In this document: positions 54,020 to 63,066 of the stretch, piece by piece | How the letters are laid out: each line of letters opens with the position of its first letter | Position numbering within the stretch: position 1 is the stretch's first letter | NCBI GenBank assembly: GCA_022447625.1 | Contig: JAKVAX010000011.1 | Location: 1-64,000, forward strand | Direction of reading: 5' to 3' | DNA from: Flavobacteriales bacterium | GTDB taxonomy: Bacteria > Bacteroidota > Bacteroidia > Flavobacteriales_D > Sanyastnellaceae | DNA length: 64,000 bases | Made by a program: the position numbers and the translations under genes | The notes under the pieces: generated by a model | Database searches by the model: none | Told to the model about the DNA's origin: nothing | The model's input: only the letters and a program-made list of their open reading frames with translations

Positions 54020-55309
54020 TTATTCAATCAGCACACGCGTCACCTGAGTTCCTGATTGAATCAAGTAAACACCGCTAGCCAAATCTGACAGATCCAATTG
54101 TTGAATTGGACTCATCGTTTGCAACTGTTGAATCACTTTACCACTGGCGTGGAAAATGGAAATCTGTGTTCCGATTGGAGATTCAATATTCAATACACCG
54201 GTGCTTGGATTTGGCCAAATAGCGAATTCCGCGTTAGCGAAATCAGACACTGTAATACTCACAGCACAATCTGGAGCATCACTTGCAGCTCCGCCTAAGA
54301 CGCCTGCTTCAGCCCAACCATTGAACCATTCTCCACCAGAGAAGTCAGTCCAGTTATTCAAGTTCATGTATTGATCACCGTCGAATGTTGCATTGATACG
54401 GTAAACCTTCATGGCTTCGTTGTTGTCATTCCAGGTCAACGGTTGGCCTGCTTCACAAACCTCAGGTCCAATAGGTCCATCACAATTCGGGCGAAGGAAA
54501 TACACGTAATCGTCGTACTCAGGGGCTTCACCATAGCACCAAGCAATTCCGGCATCATCGATGCATACTGCGGCATACTCGTCACAAGCAATTCCTTTCG
54601 GGTATACGCCATAATCTTGGTACATGCGGGCTAGGAATGTCGTGTGACGCCCCGCGCGATCTGGGTCATCATAGTGGGTATCTGTAATTGTGTTTTCCAT
54701 AAAAGGAGCCTCGATAAAATCGTTGAATCCAATGGTCATGTATTGATTGTATGGGTCCTCTAAGGCTTCATCGCTGTATACTGTCCCATTTTCTGCAGTG
54801 AAGTATGCATCACCCATGATAGCCATTCCTGCTGAGATACCGCCTACTACTCCTCCGCGAACGTTGAGCAAGTTGTTGATGGCGTCTTCTATGGCTGTTC
54901 CGCGCCAGTAGGATATGTAATCCCACTGATTACCTCCGGCCATCCAGATCGCCTCGGCATGTTGGACTTGCTCGATTACGTATGGATCCTCAGCTGCAGA
55001 GGCATCGTTAAATAGGATGGTCTCTACTGAGTTAATCGTTACACCAAGGTCAGAGAAAAAGTAGTCGTTGTATCCATCTGAACCGCTCGCGCGAAGAACT
55101 ACCACCTCTCCGCCATTGGCTCGCTCAAGGAACCATTTCATGGCCTCATCGTTCTCTCCTGCACCGCCCATTAGGACGACACCAAAGTTGGGTTCAACAT
55201 CTAAATCTGCTTCATCACCTGTGAAGAAGCTCTCGTATGATTGTGCCTGCATCGCTCCTGAAAGAAGCAACGCAAACATCCATGTGAAAAGTGATTTCGT
55301 ATTCATCAT
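54020..55309 (-). CDS. S51 (cyanophycinase-like) peptidase with T9SS type A sorting domain
   Basis: The 429-residue product has a signal peptide (about 1-22, ending MQAQ). The S51 domain (about 40-275) has VVLMGGAG, MAGGNQWDYI, the nucleophile in GGISAGM (Ser159), a histidine in ITDTHYDDPDRAGR (His212) and an acid in GIACDEYAAV (Glu244). The set mirrors that of the partner gene but is more diverged. The C-terminal 65 residues (WPNPSTGVLNIES, ASGVYLIQSG) form a T9SS sorting domain, so it is exported to the surface or medium. Its ATG overlaps the TGA of the upstream S51 gene (ATGA), so the two are coupled. Likely acts on Asp-containing peptides or cyanophycin. Confidence 0.82.
   Translation of the reverse strand: MMNTKSLFTWMFALLLSGAMQAQSYESFFTGDEADLDVEPNFGVVLMGGAGENDEAMKWFLERANGGEVVVLRASGSDGYNDYFFSDLGVTINSVETILFNDASAAEDPYVIEQVQHAEAIWMAGGNQWDYISYWRGTAIEDAINNLLNVRGGVVGGISAGMAIMGDAYFTAENGTVYSDEALEDPYNQYMTIGFNDFIEAPFMENTITDTHYDDPDRAGRHTTFLARMYQDYGVYPKGIACDEYAAVCIDDAGIAWCYGEAPEYDDYVYFLRPNCDGPIGPEVCEAGQPLTWNDNNEAMKVYRINATFDGDQYMNLNNWTDFSGGEWFNGWAEAGVLGGAASDAPDCAVSITVSDFANAEFAIWPNPSTGVLNIESPIGTQISIFHASGKVIQQLQTMSPIQQLDLSDLASGVYLIQSGTQVTRVLIE
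54227..54241 (+). repeat. Dispersed 15-mer, in the T9SS-S51 gene
   Basis: TTCCGCGTTAGCGAA, perfect match; encodes F-A-N-A-E on the gene strand. Confidence 0.75.
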
Positions 55310-56184
55310 TTTGCGGTCATCACCGTTATTTCGACTTCTGACATTTCGAGAAGTCCGTTTTCATTGGCCGAGCTTTCTCCTGGTGAAAATAACACCACTT
55401 GTCCAGCGCCGGCCACGCTAAATCCATTATTTGATACCACTAGGGCCGTAGACTCCCCTATTCCAAACACAGGCGTATTTGGGTGATCGTGCATCGCGGT
55501 CAGTGCACGATTATATCTGCTGCGCTCAACGAAGTGTTGATCGATGATCGCATGCTGTAGAAGGCCGAGACCTTCTGAATAGATTCCATTGTTCGCCTTC
55601 AAACGTCGGTAAGTAGACTCATATTCAGGCTCGAGTTGCTGATCGCCGGTGATCATGACTTCACTCATGACCGCTGCACCCGCGCTCGTACCCGCAATGA
55701 CACAACCGTTCTTGAAAGCCTGATGTAGGTCTTCTTTCAGATTCCTCTTTTCCACAACCTCCATGAATCGATTTTGGTCACCTCCACAAATGTAGATCAA
55801 GGAAGCATGAGGGAGTCCGCTTTTGAGACCTTCACTCTGCTCCAAACCAAAGAAGAAGCTTTCTACTTGTGTGCATCCGAGCTCTGTAAATTGCTTGGTC
55901 GCGTAGAATGCCGAAGTATCGGGTTCACTACTCGCTGAAGGGATAATGACAATCAGACTGTCTTTCGACGGCATGAGGTCAATCATCTCTTGCACCAAAG
56001 ACGGAGGTCGTTTTCCTCCACCGATGATAAATAGGCTCCCCTTCGCTTCCGGATCGACGAGCTGGAGGCTTTCGATCGAAAATGCTTGATCATCCTTCAC
56101 CTCATCGCTCACCACCGCAGGCGGTTCCGATTCCGCGCAAGCGAAAAGGAAAAAGAGCGAAAAACACATTAGAAACTGTTTCAT
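55306..56184 (-). CDS. Cyanophycinase-like S51 peptidase, lipoprotein
   Basis: The 292-residue product has a lipobox ending FLFAC (Cys16) followed by AESE, an acidic pattern of surface-exposed Bacteroidota lipoproteins. The S51 domain (about 48-270) carries IIGGGKRP, YICGGDQNRF, the nucleophile elbow GTSAGA with Ser167, His217 in IDQHFVERSRYNR, and Glu244 in GIGESTALVV. All members of the family triad are therefore present. Cyanophycinase cuts the Asp-Arg polymer cyanophycin to beta-Asp-Arg; related peptidase E cuts Asp-x dipeptides. The position directly after susC and susD suggests degradation at the cell surface coupled to uptake. Confidence 0.88.
   Translation of the reverse strand: MKQFLMCFSLFFLFACAESEPPAVVSDEVKDDQAFSIESLQLVDPEAKGSLFIIGGGKRPPSLVQEMIDLMPSKDSLIVIIPSASSEPDTSAFYATKQFTELGCTQVESFFFGLEQSEGLKSGLPHASLIYICGGDQNRFMEVVEKRNLKEDLHQAFKNGCVIAGTSAGAAVMSEVMITGDQQLEPEYESTYRRLKANNGIYSEGLGLLQHAIIDQHFVERSRYNRALTAMHDHPNTPVFGIGESTALVVSNNGFSVAGAGQVVLFSPGESSANENGLLEMSEVEITVMTAK
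56131..56145 (+). repeat. Dispersed 15-mer variant, in the lipobox of the S51 gene
   Basis: TTCCGCGCAAGCGAA, one mismatch; encodes F-A-C-A-E, including the lipid-bearing Cys. Confidence 0.65.
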
Positions 56185-56207
56185 AACTATAGTCTCTAGC
56201 CTAGCGC

Positions 56208-57557
56208 CTAATCAACATCCCACCAAACCGGCTCCTGCATGTTTGGAATCGGACTTGGGACGTTCGGGTTCAACAATCGTTCATTCTGCGGGTAGATCAA
56301 ACGCAATGGAAACTCGCCACTCGGGTTCGACGCACTCACTCCATTCTCATTCGGATCAAGTTGCGGATACCCCGTTCTGCGGTAATCAACCCATGGCTCA
56401 GTTTGCGTGAAGAGGGCAATGTACTTCTGCTCAATGAGCAACTCCAAATCACTTTCAAAGTCTCCGGAAAAGCTAAATTCACTGACAAATTCATCAATCT
56501 CTTCTTGCGTCAAGGTGCCGAAGGTGTTGTCTTCAACAGATGCTCTGATGGCGTCTTGCATACTCGCTAGCGCGGAACCGGATTGGTTGTCGCGAAGCAA
56601 GCACTCTGCCTCAATGAACTTCTGCTCAATGTAAGATACGATCTTCACTGGCGAGTCTGGTGACGCCAAGGCCTCTCCCACTTTGCTCTCACCTCCCGTA
56701 AATGGGATGATGTCAATGAAGAAATCGAAACGTGGGTCTTGAATACCCATGATTCCGATGAACTCAATATCGATCACTGCATTCGGCGTAATCTCATAGT
56801 ACTGGAAGATCGGGTTCGCATCGACATCCGTTCCGAGGTAACCGTATTGAAGGTCTTCGAAACTAGAGTTGAAACCATTCTGCGCGGCCAACAAAGCCTC
56901 ATTCACCTTCGTAGGATCCACATTGCTCTGGTGCAACAGATAGCGCGCCTTCAAGGCATACGCAGATTGAATCCAACGCGCGAGATTCCCTTGGTACATG
57001 ATATCATCATTCGCCGGAGAGAATACGCTTTCAGAAGCCTGCAAATCTTCAATAGCCTCATCTAGTAATTGATCAATCTGTTCGTAGACAAACGCTTGTG
57101 AGTCATAGATTGGCTGGACGTTATTCGCGTTAAGGGCTTCACTCAAAGGGGCATCTCCCCAAATGTCAGTGACAACTCCAATATTTGCTGCCATCAAGAC
57201 CTTTCCAACACCGGCGTAATGTGGTGCGCTTTGTTCGTTGGCTTTATCGATCATAAACCGAAGGTTGATCATCGAGCCAGCGTAAAAGTCATCCCACAAA
57301 TACCCAACGAAGAGCTCGTCTGGATTGTAATTCTCGGTATTCAGTTCCTGGTTATTCACCCCTTCGAGGTGCTGAGAAAAGATGTTGGTATAACGGAAAG
57401 CTCTTCCTCCTAAAGCCTCAGCCAAGTTGAATTGTGCAGAGGGTAATAGTGTCTCCAACGGCACATCATCTGGCACGTTAGGATTCTCATTGATCTCCTC
57501 CAACTTACACGCTGAGAAGACCATCATCACTGTGAATAGGTAGATTAAATTCTTCAT
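56208..57557 (-). CDS. SusD/RagB-like surface lipoprotein
   Basis: The 449-residue product has a lipobox ending VFSAC (Cys17) followed by KLEEINENPN, the typical start of SusD-like proteins. The body is helical with TPR-like stretches (VLMAANIGVVTDIWGDAPLSEAL, YALKARYLLHQSNVD) and ends with the usual YPQNERLLNPNVP and WWDVD. SusD proteins close over the SusC barrel and bind the substrate. The gene starts five bases after the SusC stop and is followed by the S51 gene. A heptamer-like CTATAGT/CTCTAGC/CTAGCGC stretch lies in the 23-base gap. Confidence 0.93.
   Translation of the reverse strand: MKNLIYLFTVMMVFSACKLEEINENPNVPDDVPLETLLPSAQFNLAEALGGRAFRYTNIFSQHLEGVNNQELNTENYNPDELFVGYLWDDFYAGSMINLRFMIDKANEQSAPHYAGVGKVLMAANIGVVTDIWGDAPLSEALNANNVQPIYDSQAFVYEQIDQLLDEAIEDLQASESVFSPANDDIMYQGNLARWIQSAYALKARYLLHQSNVDPTKVNEALLAAQNGFNSSFEDLQYGYLGTDVDANPIFQYYEITPNAVIDIEFIGIMGIQDPRFDFFIDIIPFTGGESKVGEALASPDSPVKIVSYIEQKFIEAECLLRDNQSGSALASMQDAIRASVEDNTFGTLTQEEIDEFVSEFSFSGDFESDLELLIEQKYIALFTQTEPWVDYRRTGYPQLDPNENGVSASNPSGEFPLRLIYPQNERLLNPNVPSPIPNMQEPVWWDVD
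56563..56577 (-). repeat. Dispersed 15-mer, in susD (opposite orientation)
   Basis: Plus-strand CTCGCTAGCGCGGAA, one mismatch; here the gene strand reads S-A-L-A-S, the alternative phase. Confidence 0.65.
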
Positions 57558-57562
57558 TGCTT

Positions 57563-60500
57563 TTAGAATGTAAGTGAGAGTTGAACTCCGTAACTACGTG
57601 TGTTCGGTGAATTGAAATAATCACGACCGAAGCTGTTTGCCGCTCCAGAAAGCGATGTCTCTGGGTCGATTCCACTGTAGTTCGTGATCAAGAATAAGTT
57701 TCGAGTGATAATGCCTACGGAAGCACCTTTGATCTTCAGTCGTTCACTCATCTCTTGAGGCATGGTCCAAGTGATTCCTAAGTCACGAAGACGAAGCCAG
57801 TTCACCTCTTCGATTCCTTCTTCACTCACGCCAACCAAACCGTAGCGGGTGTAGTAAGACTGATCAAGAGGAACAGCGATAGCATTCGCCTCTCCAGTAT
57901 TCACATTCACACCTTCGATCACCACTTCCTCGCCGCGATTCTCTGTATCAATGTGGGTTCCGTGGAAACGCATCACGTTGGCCGTTCCATTATACATATC
58001 GCCTCCTACGCGGATGTCGAAAAGGAAACTGAGCGACCACTGTCGCCATCCCAATGTGTTTCTCCAACCCGCTGTGAAGTCAGGGTTAGGATCTCCAATG
58101 ATTTGGCGTTCACTGTCAACAATTGGGTATCCTTCATCATTGATCAAGACATTACCATTCGCATCCCTCGCCCAGGCTGTGCCCATGAGAACTCCATATG
58201 GTTGTCCTGATACAACTGTAGACTGCGTACTCGCCAAACCAAAGCTCGGAAGAGGAAGCTCATCCAATCCATCAATGATCGACACCACTTCATTTCGTAG
58301 TCTGTTGAAGTTGATGCTCGTTTGCCAATCCAGCTGATTTGCTGTTTTCGCCTCAACTACTGATGCATTTAATAGGAGTTCCAGACCTGTGTTTCGAATG
58401 GGGCCTGTTCCATTCAAGACTGCCGTTGTGTAGCCTGAACTTGAAGGAATGAAGCTAATGATGATCGGATCCGTTGTCTCGCTTCGGTACCAAGTCACAT
58501 CCAGTCCGAGACGATTCTCGTAGAAGCGAAGGTCTGTTCCAAACTCAATGGTTTCCGTTGTTTCCGGACGTAAATCTGGGTTTCCGATGACACTGTTCGG
58601 TTCATAGGCCAAGTTCCCTTGTACGGGTGCTGCCGCTTCGAAGAAATTCGAGGTGAGGTAAGGACTTGGAGCCCCATTTCCAACGCTCGCGTGGCTTGCT
58701 CTGAGTTTACCGTAGCTGAATGCTTTCGAATCAATATCAAAGGCGTCCGTAAAGATGAACCCGAGGTTCACCGACGGATAGAAGAAACTGTTGTTGTCAG
58801 CTGGAAGATTGGAGAGCCAATCGTTCCGGCCGGTGAGGCCTAAGAAAAGGAACCCTTTGTAACCAACATTCGCGTCAACATATGCACCCACACCACGCTG
58901 ACGACTCAAGAAATCATCGGCAATCACGTTAATGATATCGACGTTGGAGATGTCGTAGAAATCGGGAATGATGAACCCAACTCCATCAAGTTCCACATCT
59001 GTAGTTTCGTAGTTGAAGTAGTTATGTCCAGCGGTAGCTGAGAACTCCCAATCTTCCCCAAAGTACTTTGAGTACAGGATGAAAAAGTCATTATTCAAGT
59101 TCCGCTGCACGGTGGAAGCATTGTAGATACGTCCGCCTAGGTCACGATACTCTGCCGAGCGCGCGTCCCAATATGCTTTTACCCGCTGATCGTAGAAATC
59201 TGTACTGATACGATTGACGATGCTCAGGTTCTCTGTCAGTTCAAGACGAGATTCAAAGCTAGCGATGACACGTTCAACATCTTCTCGGTTGGCGTTCTTG
59301 TTGACACTCCAATACGGGTTGTCATAAACGCTGTGGTAAGTACGCTGGGTTCCATCTGGATTCGAGTAGGCCAAGGGCTCATCTACTGGGTCTTCAAAAC
59401 CATTTGTCATATCGAAATCGGCCGGGGCACGCATCAAACCAAGCATCACCCCACTGAGGTTTGAACCGCGTTGACCGCGATCAGAACCAGAACGGATGTA
59501 GTTGATATTGGTCTGGACGAAGAGCTTTTCCTTCCAGTTCGTCTTACCTGTTAATCGCAGGTTCGTTCGTTCGTAGCGCGTATTCGGAATGATACCACGT
59601 TGCTGGCTATTTCCGATGGAAACAAGGAAGCTCGAGCGCTTATTTCCTCCTTCGAAACTGAGGTAGTTATTGGCTGTGATTCCTGTTTGGAAGAAGTTTG
59701 GTGCATGCTCGAATGACTCACCTGAGATGGCTGGTCCCCATGAGAACCGAGTGCCTTCCACGAATTCATCGAATTCTCCTTGTCCGAACGCCAACTGCGC
59801 TTCAGGGAGCTTATTCACCTGATCAAAGATCACCGTCGATTTGAAGTTAATCTTAGTCTCTTCTCCTCCGCTTTTGGTGGTGATGATCACCGCTCCATTC
59901 CCAGCTCTTACCCCGTAAAGTGCCGATGCTGGTCCACCTTTCAACACGGTGATACTCTCAATATCATCAGGATTGATATCAATTGCACGGTTTGATTGAT
60001 CAGTGAAGTTGGAACCGCGGTAGCTATCATCTACCGGAACGCCATCAATGACGTACAACGGTGCATTGCTGCCTGAGATCGATTTGTTACCACGAATTCG
60101 CACGGTGGTGCTGGCTCCTGGTGAACCTGAAGAAGAGGTGACGCTTACACCGGCTACTTTCGAGTTGAGTGAGTTCATCACATTGATCTCGCCAGAGCGT
60201 TGAAGTTCTTCTTCTTTTACTTCGGTCACTGCGTAACCGACTTTACGTTTGTCTTTTTTGATACCAATCGCTGTCACCACTGCCTCTTCGAGGAGGAGTT
60301 GCTCAGGAGTCAATGCCACGTGAATTGTGTTCGATTCCGCGATAGCGACTTCTTTAGAAGTATAACCAATGAACGAGAAGACGAGCTTACCGCTCTTAAA
60401 CTGCTCATCGGTCACTTCAATTTGATAGCTTCCATCCAGGTCAGTGAAGGCACCTTTGTTTTCGCCTTTGATCACCACCGTTACTGCTAGTAGTCCTTCA

Positions 60501-60610
60501 TTGGTCTCACTATCAGTCACTTTACCCGAAATGGTTTGTTGCGCTAACGCGGAATACGACCCGGCCAGCAACAACGCTCCCATAAGGAAGAAAGTATGTA
60601 AGGATTTCAT
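57563..60610 (-). CDS. SusC/RagA-like TonB-linked outer-membrane transporter
   Basis: The 1015-residue product has a signal peptide (about 1-23), a CarboxypepD-regulatory-like domain (about 26-105), a TonB-box region, a plug domain with the SusC hallmark PLYVIDGVPVDD (184-195), and a 22-strand barrel to the C-terminal Phe. It imports oligomers with SusD and TonB energy. Nothing in the barrel identifies the substrate; the two S51 peptidases downstream point to an Asp-rich peptide or cyanophycin-like polymer rather than a glycan. No sigma/anti-sigma pair or glycoside hydrolase is nearby. The long leader upstream may carry regulation. Confidence 0.95.
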   Translation of the reverse strand: MKSLHTFFLMGALLLAGSYSALAQQTISGKVTDSETNEGLLAVTVVIKGENKGAFTDLDGSYQIEVTDEQFKSGKLVFSFIGYTSKEVAIAESNTIHVALTPEQLLLEEAVVTAIGIKKDKRKVGYAVTEVKEEELQRSGEINVMNSLNSKVAGVSVTSSSGSPGASTTVRIRGNKSISGSNAPLYVIDGVPVDDSYRGSNFTDQSNRAIDINPDDIESITVLKGGPASALYGVRAGNGAVIITTKSGGEETKINFKSTVIFDQVNKLPEAQLAFGQGEFDEFVEGTRFSWGPAISGESFEHAPNFFQTGITANNYLSFEGGNKRSSFLVSIGNSQQRGIIPNTRYERTNLRLTGKTNWKEKLFVQTNINYIRSGSDRGQRGSNLSGVMLGLMRAPADFDMTNGFEDPVDEPLAYSNPDGTQRTYHSVYDNPYWSVNKNANREDVERVIASFESRLELTENLSIVNRISTDFYDQRVKAYWDARSAEYRDLGGRIYNASTVQRNLNNDFFILYSKYFGEDWEFSATAGHNYFNYETTDVELDGVGFIIPDFYDISNVDIINVIADDFLSRQRGVGAYVDANVGYKGFLFLGLTGRNDWLSNLPADNNSFFYPSVNLGFIFTDAFDIDSKAFSYGKLRASHASVGNGAPSPYLTSNFFEAAAPVQGNLAYEPNSVIGNPDLRPETTETIEFGTDLRFYENRLGLDVTWYRSETTDPIIISFIPSSSGYTTAVLNGTGPIRNTGLELLLNASVVEAKTANQLDWQTSINFNRLRNEVVSIIDGLDELPLPSFGLASTQSTVVSGQPYGVLMGTAWARDANGNVLINDEGYPIVDSERQIIGDPNPDFTAGWRNTLGWRQWSLSFLFDIRVGGDMYNGTANVMRFHGTHIDTENRGEEVVIEGVNVNTGEANAIAVPLDQSYYTRYGLVGVSEEGIEEVNWLRLRDLGITWTMPQEMSERLKIKGASVGIITRNLFLITNYSGIDPETSLSGAANSFGRDYFNSPNTRSYGVQLSLTF
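60335..60349 (+). repeat. Dispersed 15-mer, in susC
   Basis: TTCCGCGATAGCGAC, one mismatch; encodes V-A-I-A-E on the gene strand. Confidence 0.7.
60540..60554 (-). repeat. Dispersed 15-mer, in the susC signal peptide (opposite orientation)
   Basis: Plus-strand TGCGCTAACGCGGAA, one mismatch; the gene strand reads S-A-L-A-Q around the cleavage site. Confidence 0.65.
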
Positions 60611-61000
60611 TTGAAAAGGGATTTCTGGATCAATTCATTTCATTTCGCCAAGCGGCGGAATCGAATTGGATCTCAGCAATCGAAGATCGGTTGGAGGCCG
60701 ATCAGATGCGCAGGTTTACATGGAGTGATTGTCAACTGCATACATCAATATTACGAGTTCGAAGTTTAGCGCGCAAGTGGAAACCTAAAATCGGTTTGTC
60801 CTTTTCAAGCTGGACCTTCAAATGTTAGGGAGTTAGTCATCCCTAAAAGATTGACCCACGCACACAAAGTCAGTCCTTCTTCCATTGCCTTTCAAAAAAA
60901 TCCTTGAGAACTTGAGGTAGTTGTTGGTGCTCAGGTGGGGGTGGGCCCTGAGATTTTCACCTTCAATGAAACTGATACGGTGATTCTATGCGTTAATCCC
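60611..61000. other. susC leader and divergent intergenic region
   Basis: No gene is seen. The hairpin GATCGG-TTGGAGG-CCGATC lies at 60689-60707 and a second (CTCAGG...CCCTGAG) at about 60930-60952. The first would be in the susC leader if the promoter at 60865-60896 is used. The region otherwise looks unique, with no heptamer array. Confidence 0.5.
60865..60896 (-). promoter_or_regulatory. Possible susC promoter
   Basis: Read on the minus strand: TTTG (60893-60896), 20 bases, then TGACTTTG (60865-60872), one mismatch to TAnnTTTG. Spacing fits the Bacteroidota promoter. It implies a leader of about 250 bases before susC. Confidence 0.4.
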
Positions 61001-61008
61001 TAAGTTTG
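61001..61008 (+). promoter_or_regulatory. -7 promoter element of the patatin gene
   Basis: TAAGTTTG is a full match. It lies across the first possible start (61006), which supports ATG 61027. Confidence 0.5.
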
Positions 61009-61026
61009 AGCAGACATCAAACAGCT

Positions 61027-61971
61027 ATGAAACACCTAGGAATTTCAGGAGGAGGAACCAAGATCTCTGGCCTCTTCGGAGCAGCGGAATACGTCATGCG
61101 TGACCGCCAATATCAACCAGAGATTATCTCAGGAATTTCTGCCGGTGCCATCCTTTCCCTTCCCATGGCCTTGGGGAAGTACGATGAGATCAAACAGCTT
61201 GTACTCAACCTCGAATTTGACTCTTTCTTCAGTGAATCTCCTGTTTCAAAAAAGGGTAAAATCAGGCTCTGGAATGCCTTCAGTAAAATCTTAAACGGAC
61301 GATACTATCTGGGTGTCCAAAAGAACTTGGAAAAGACTTTAAGTACCGTCATCTCCTTTGAAGAATTTGAAGCGTACAAGACGAACGATAAGCTCCCAAT
61401 TTGCATCGTGGGAACGGTTGATTTCTATACAGGTAAACGATTTTACTTCAACCTCAAAGAGCTCACCTATGATCAAATGCTGAAGATGGTGAATGCCTCT
61501 GCTAGTCTACCCATCTTTACTCCGGGTGTTTTACTCAAAGGACCAATCAAAGACTTTGAAGGAGAAGGAAGTAAGAACGACCAACTCTTACTCTTCGACG
61601 GAGGCGTTCGTGATCATAGCCCGAGTGCGAAGGTGTTGTCAAGTAATAAGTACGACATCAAAGAATCGGCAACGATTTATAGTCGTCCGGATGATCCGCA
61701 TGACTTTATTGACCACACCAGCTTCCAACCTTCGAACCTCTTAACCATTCTCGAACGCTATGTCGATATCACCAATAATGAGATTTCGAAGAATGACGAG
61801 CTCATCGAGCAACAGGTGATGAAAGACAAGGGAATCAAAGATCACGGGACCGTCTTTTTGCCAAGAATGACGCAAGGAGTATACGATATCGATCAAGCTA
61901 GATTGAAGGCACTTTATCAAGGAGGAATTGCTGCTGCAGAGGCCGTTTGGTCAAGTGAATTGTTCGTTTGA
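61027..61971 (+). CDS. Patatin-like phospholipase
   Basis: The 314-residue protein shows the patatin elements in order: the oxyanion loop SGGGTKISG near residue 6-14, the nucleophile elbow GISAGA, and the dyad aspartate in LLFDGGVRD. No signal peptide is present, so it is probably cytoplasmic. Patatins hydrolyse acyl esters of phospholipids or neutral lipids; the substrate is unknown. ATG 61027 is chosen because the promoter element overlaps the earlier start. Confidence 0.87.
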   Translation: MKHLGISGGGTKISGLFGAAEYVMRDRQYQPEIISGISAGAILSLPMALGKYDEIKQLVLNLEFDSFFSESPVSKKGKIRLWNAFSKILNGRYYLGVQKNLEKTLSTVISFEEFEAYKTNDKLPICIVGTVDFYTGKRFYFNLKELTYDQMLKMVNASASLPIFTPGVLLKGPIKDFEGEGSKNDQLLLFDGGVRDHSPSAKVLSSNKYDIKESATIYSRPDDPHDFIDHTSFQPSNLLTILERYVDITNNEISKNDELIEQQVMKDKGIKDHGTVFLPRMTQGVYDIDQARLKALYQGGIAAAEAVWSSELFV

Positions 61972-61989
61972 CACTTAGCCAATCCAACG

Positions 61990-62011
61990 TAATCTATTGG
62001 GAATCTATTGG
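61990..62011 (+). repeat. Short direct repeat
   Basis: AATCTATTGG occurs twice in tandem (61991-62000 and 62002-62011), directly before the promoter of the next gene. Confidence 0.6.
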
Positions 62012-62028
62012 AAAATTTTGCATCTAAA

Positions 62029-62061
62029 TTTGGTATGCATTCAGATTTTACCCTATGTTTG
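62029..62061 (+). promoter_or_regulatory. Promoter of the barrel-like gene
   Basis: TTTG (62029-62032), 21 bases, TATGTTTG (62054-62061): both elements match the Bacteroidota consensus with proper spacing. Transcript start near 62068. Confidence 0.6.
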
Positions 62062-62122
62062 GTTCTAACATTAAATGACTGCCGCGTTTGCCTGTGGTAG
62101 TTCGAACATAAAACTACACGCG

Positions 62123-63022
62123 ATGAAAAAAGCAATTTTTCTATCCCTGGTTGGGTTATGCATGATTCTATGCAACACCAAAATTCAAGCTCAAGAATCT
62201 CCTACAGACACTATTCCCATTATCGAAGTTCGAATGAACAACGGTGAAGTATTTACAGGAAAAAAAGTCGAAGAGACAGACACCCAACTGATCATTCGCT
62301 CAGAGAACGGCGACCTCTATTTGGTGAAGCGTAACATCAAGAGTATTTGGCACTTGCCTATGGGGTTCAAGTATTCCTTCCGGACGCCCAATGCCACACG
62401 TTACTTCTTTTCTCCAAGCGCGCAAACGTTGCGTAAGGGCCAAGGCTACTATCAGAACATTATGGTTTCCGGGAACTTCGTCAATGTAGGTGTGACCGAT
62501 CATTTATCTCTCGGAGGTGGGTTTGAATTCATATCTACTGTATTAGGAAATCCGATTCTTTTCTTCACACCGAAAATTGGAACCCAGGTGGCAAAAGACT
62601 TCCACGTAGCTGCTGGAGTCATGTTGATTCGAGTGCCTGAGAATTACTTTGTAGGCATCGGTTATTCGAGCTTCACTTATGGCAACGACGAATCGAGTGT
62701 GACACTCAGTGTCGGCATGCCGTTTACCCAAGAAACCTTCGCAGACTACCCAGTCTTTGCGCTTTCAGGAATTCACAGAGTTTCCAATTCTATCTCCCTA
62801 GTCTCTGAAAACTATATGTTGACCATAAACAGCCGAGAACGTGTAATCAACTCAGATGGCACTAGCGACTGGGAAGATGTACCCCAACCTATCTATTTGG
62901 GTATTCAGGGGATACGAATCATGAGCAAACGAAACTCTTTTGACATTGGAGTTATTGTCAGCAGCGAGTTTGATGGAGATCTTCCGGCATTACCATTCAT
63001 TGGTTATGCACGGCAATTCTAG
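62123..63022 (+). CDS. Hypothetical secreted protein, possibly an outer-membrane barrel
   Basis: From ATG 62123 the product has 299 residues and a signal peptide (about 1-24, cut near IQAQ). A short N-terminal domain (about 34-75, VRMNNGEVFTGKKVEETDTQLIIRSENGDL over its span) looks like a small beta-barrel of the kind found in metal- or RNA-binding folds. It is followed by glycine- and aromatic-rich strands ending IGYARQF, with the C-terminal Phe of outer-membrane barrels. The frame is open to 62075; ATG 62123 is preferred for the signal peptide. No family name can be given. Confidence 0.7.
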   Translation: MKKAIFLSLVGLCMILCNTKIQAQESPTDTIPIIEVRMNNGEVFTGKKVEETDTQLIIRSENGDLYLVKRNIKSIWHLPMGFKYSFRTPNATRYFFSPSAQTLRKGQGYYQNIMVSGNFVNVGVTDHLSLGGGFEFISTVLGNPILFFTPKIGTQVAKDFHVAAGVMLIRVPENYFVGIGYSSFTYGNDESSVTLSVGMPFTQETFADYPVFALSGIHRVSNSISLVSENYMLTINSRERVINSDGTSDWEDVPQPIYLGIQGIRIMSKRNSFDIGVIVSSEFDGDLPALPFIGYARQF

Positions 63023-63036
63023 TAACCGTTTAAATG

Positions 63037-63066
63037 AAAAGGGACGCTTTACGGCGTCCCTTTTTT
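63037..63066. terminator. Bidirectional intrinsic terminator
   Basis: AAAAGGGACGC-TTTAC-GGCGTCCCTTTTTT lies between the convergent barrel-like gene and ligA. Confidence 0.87.
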
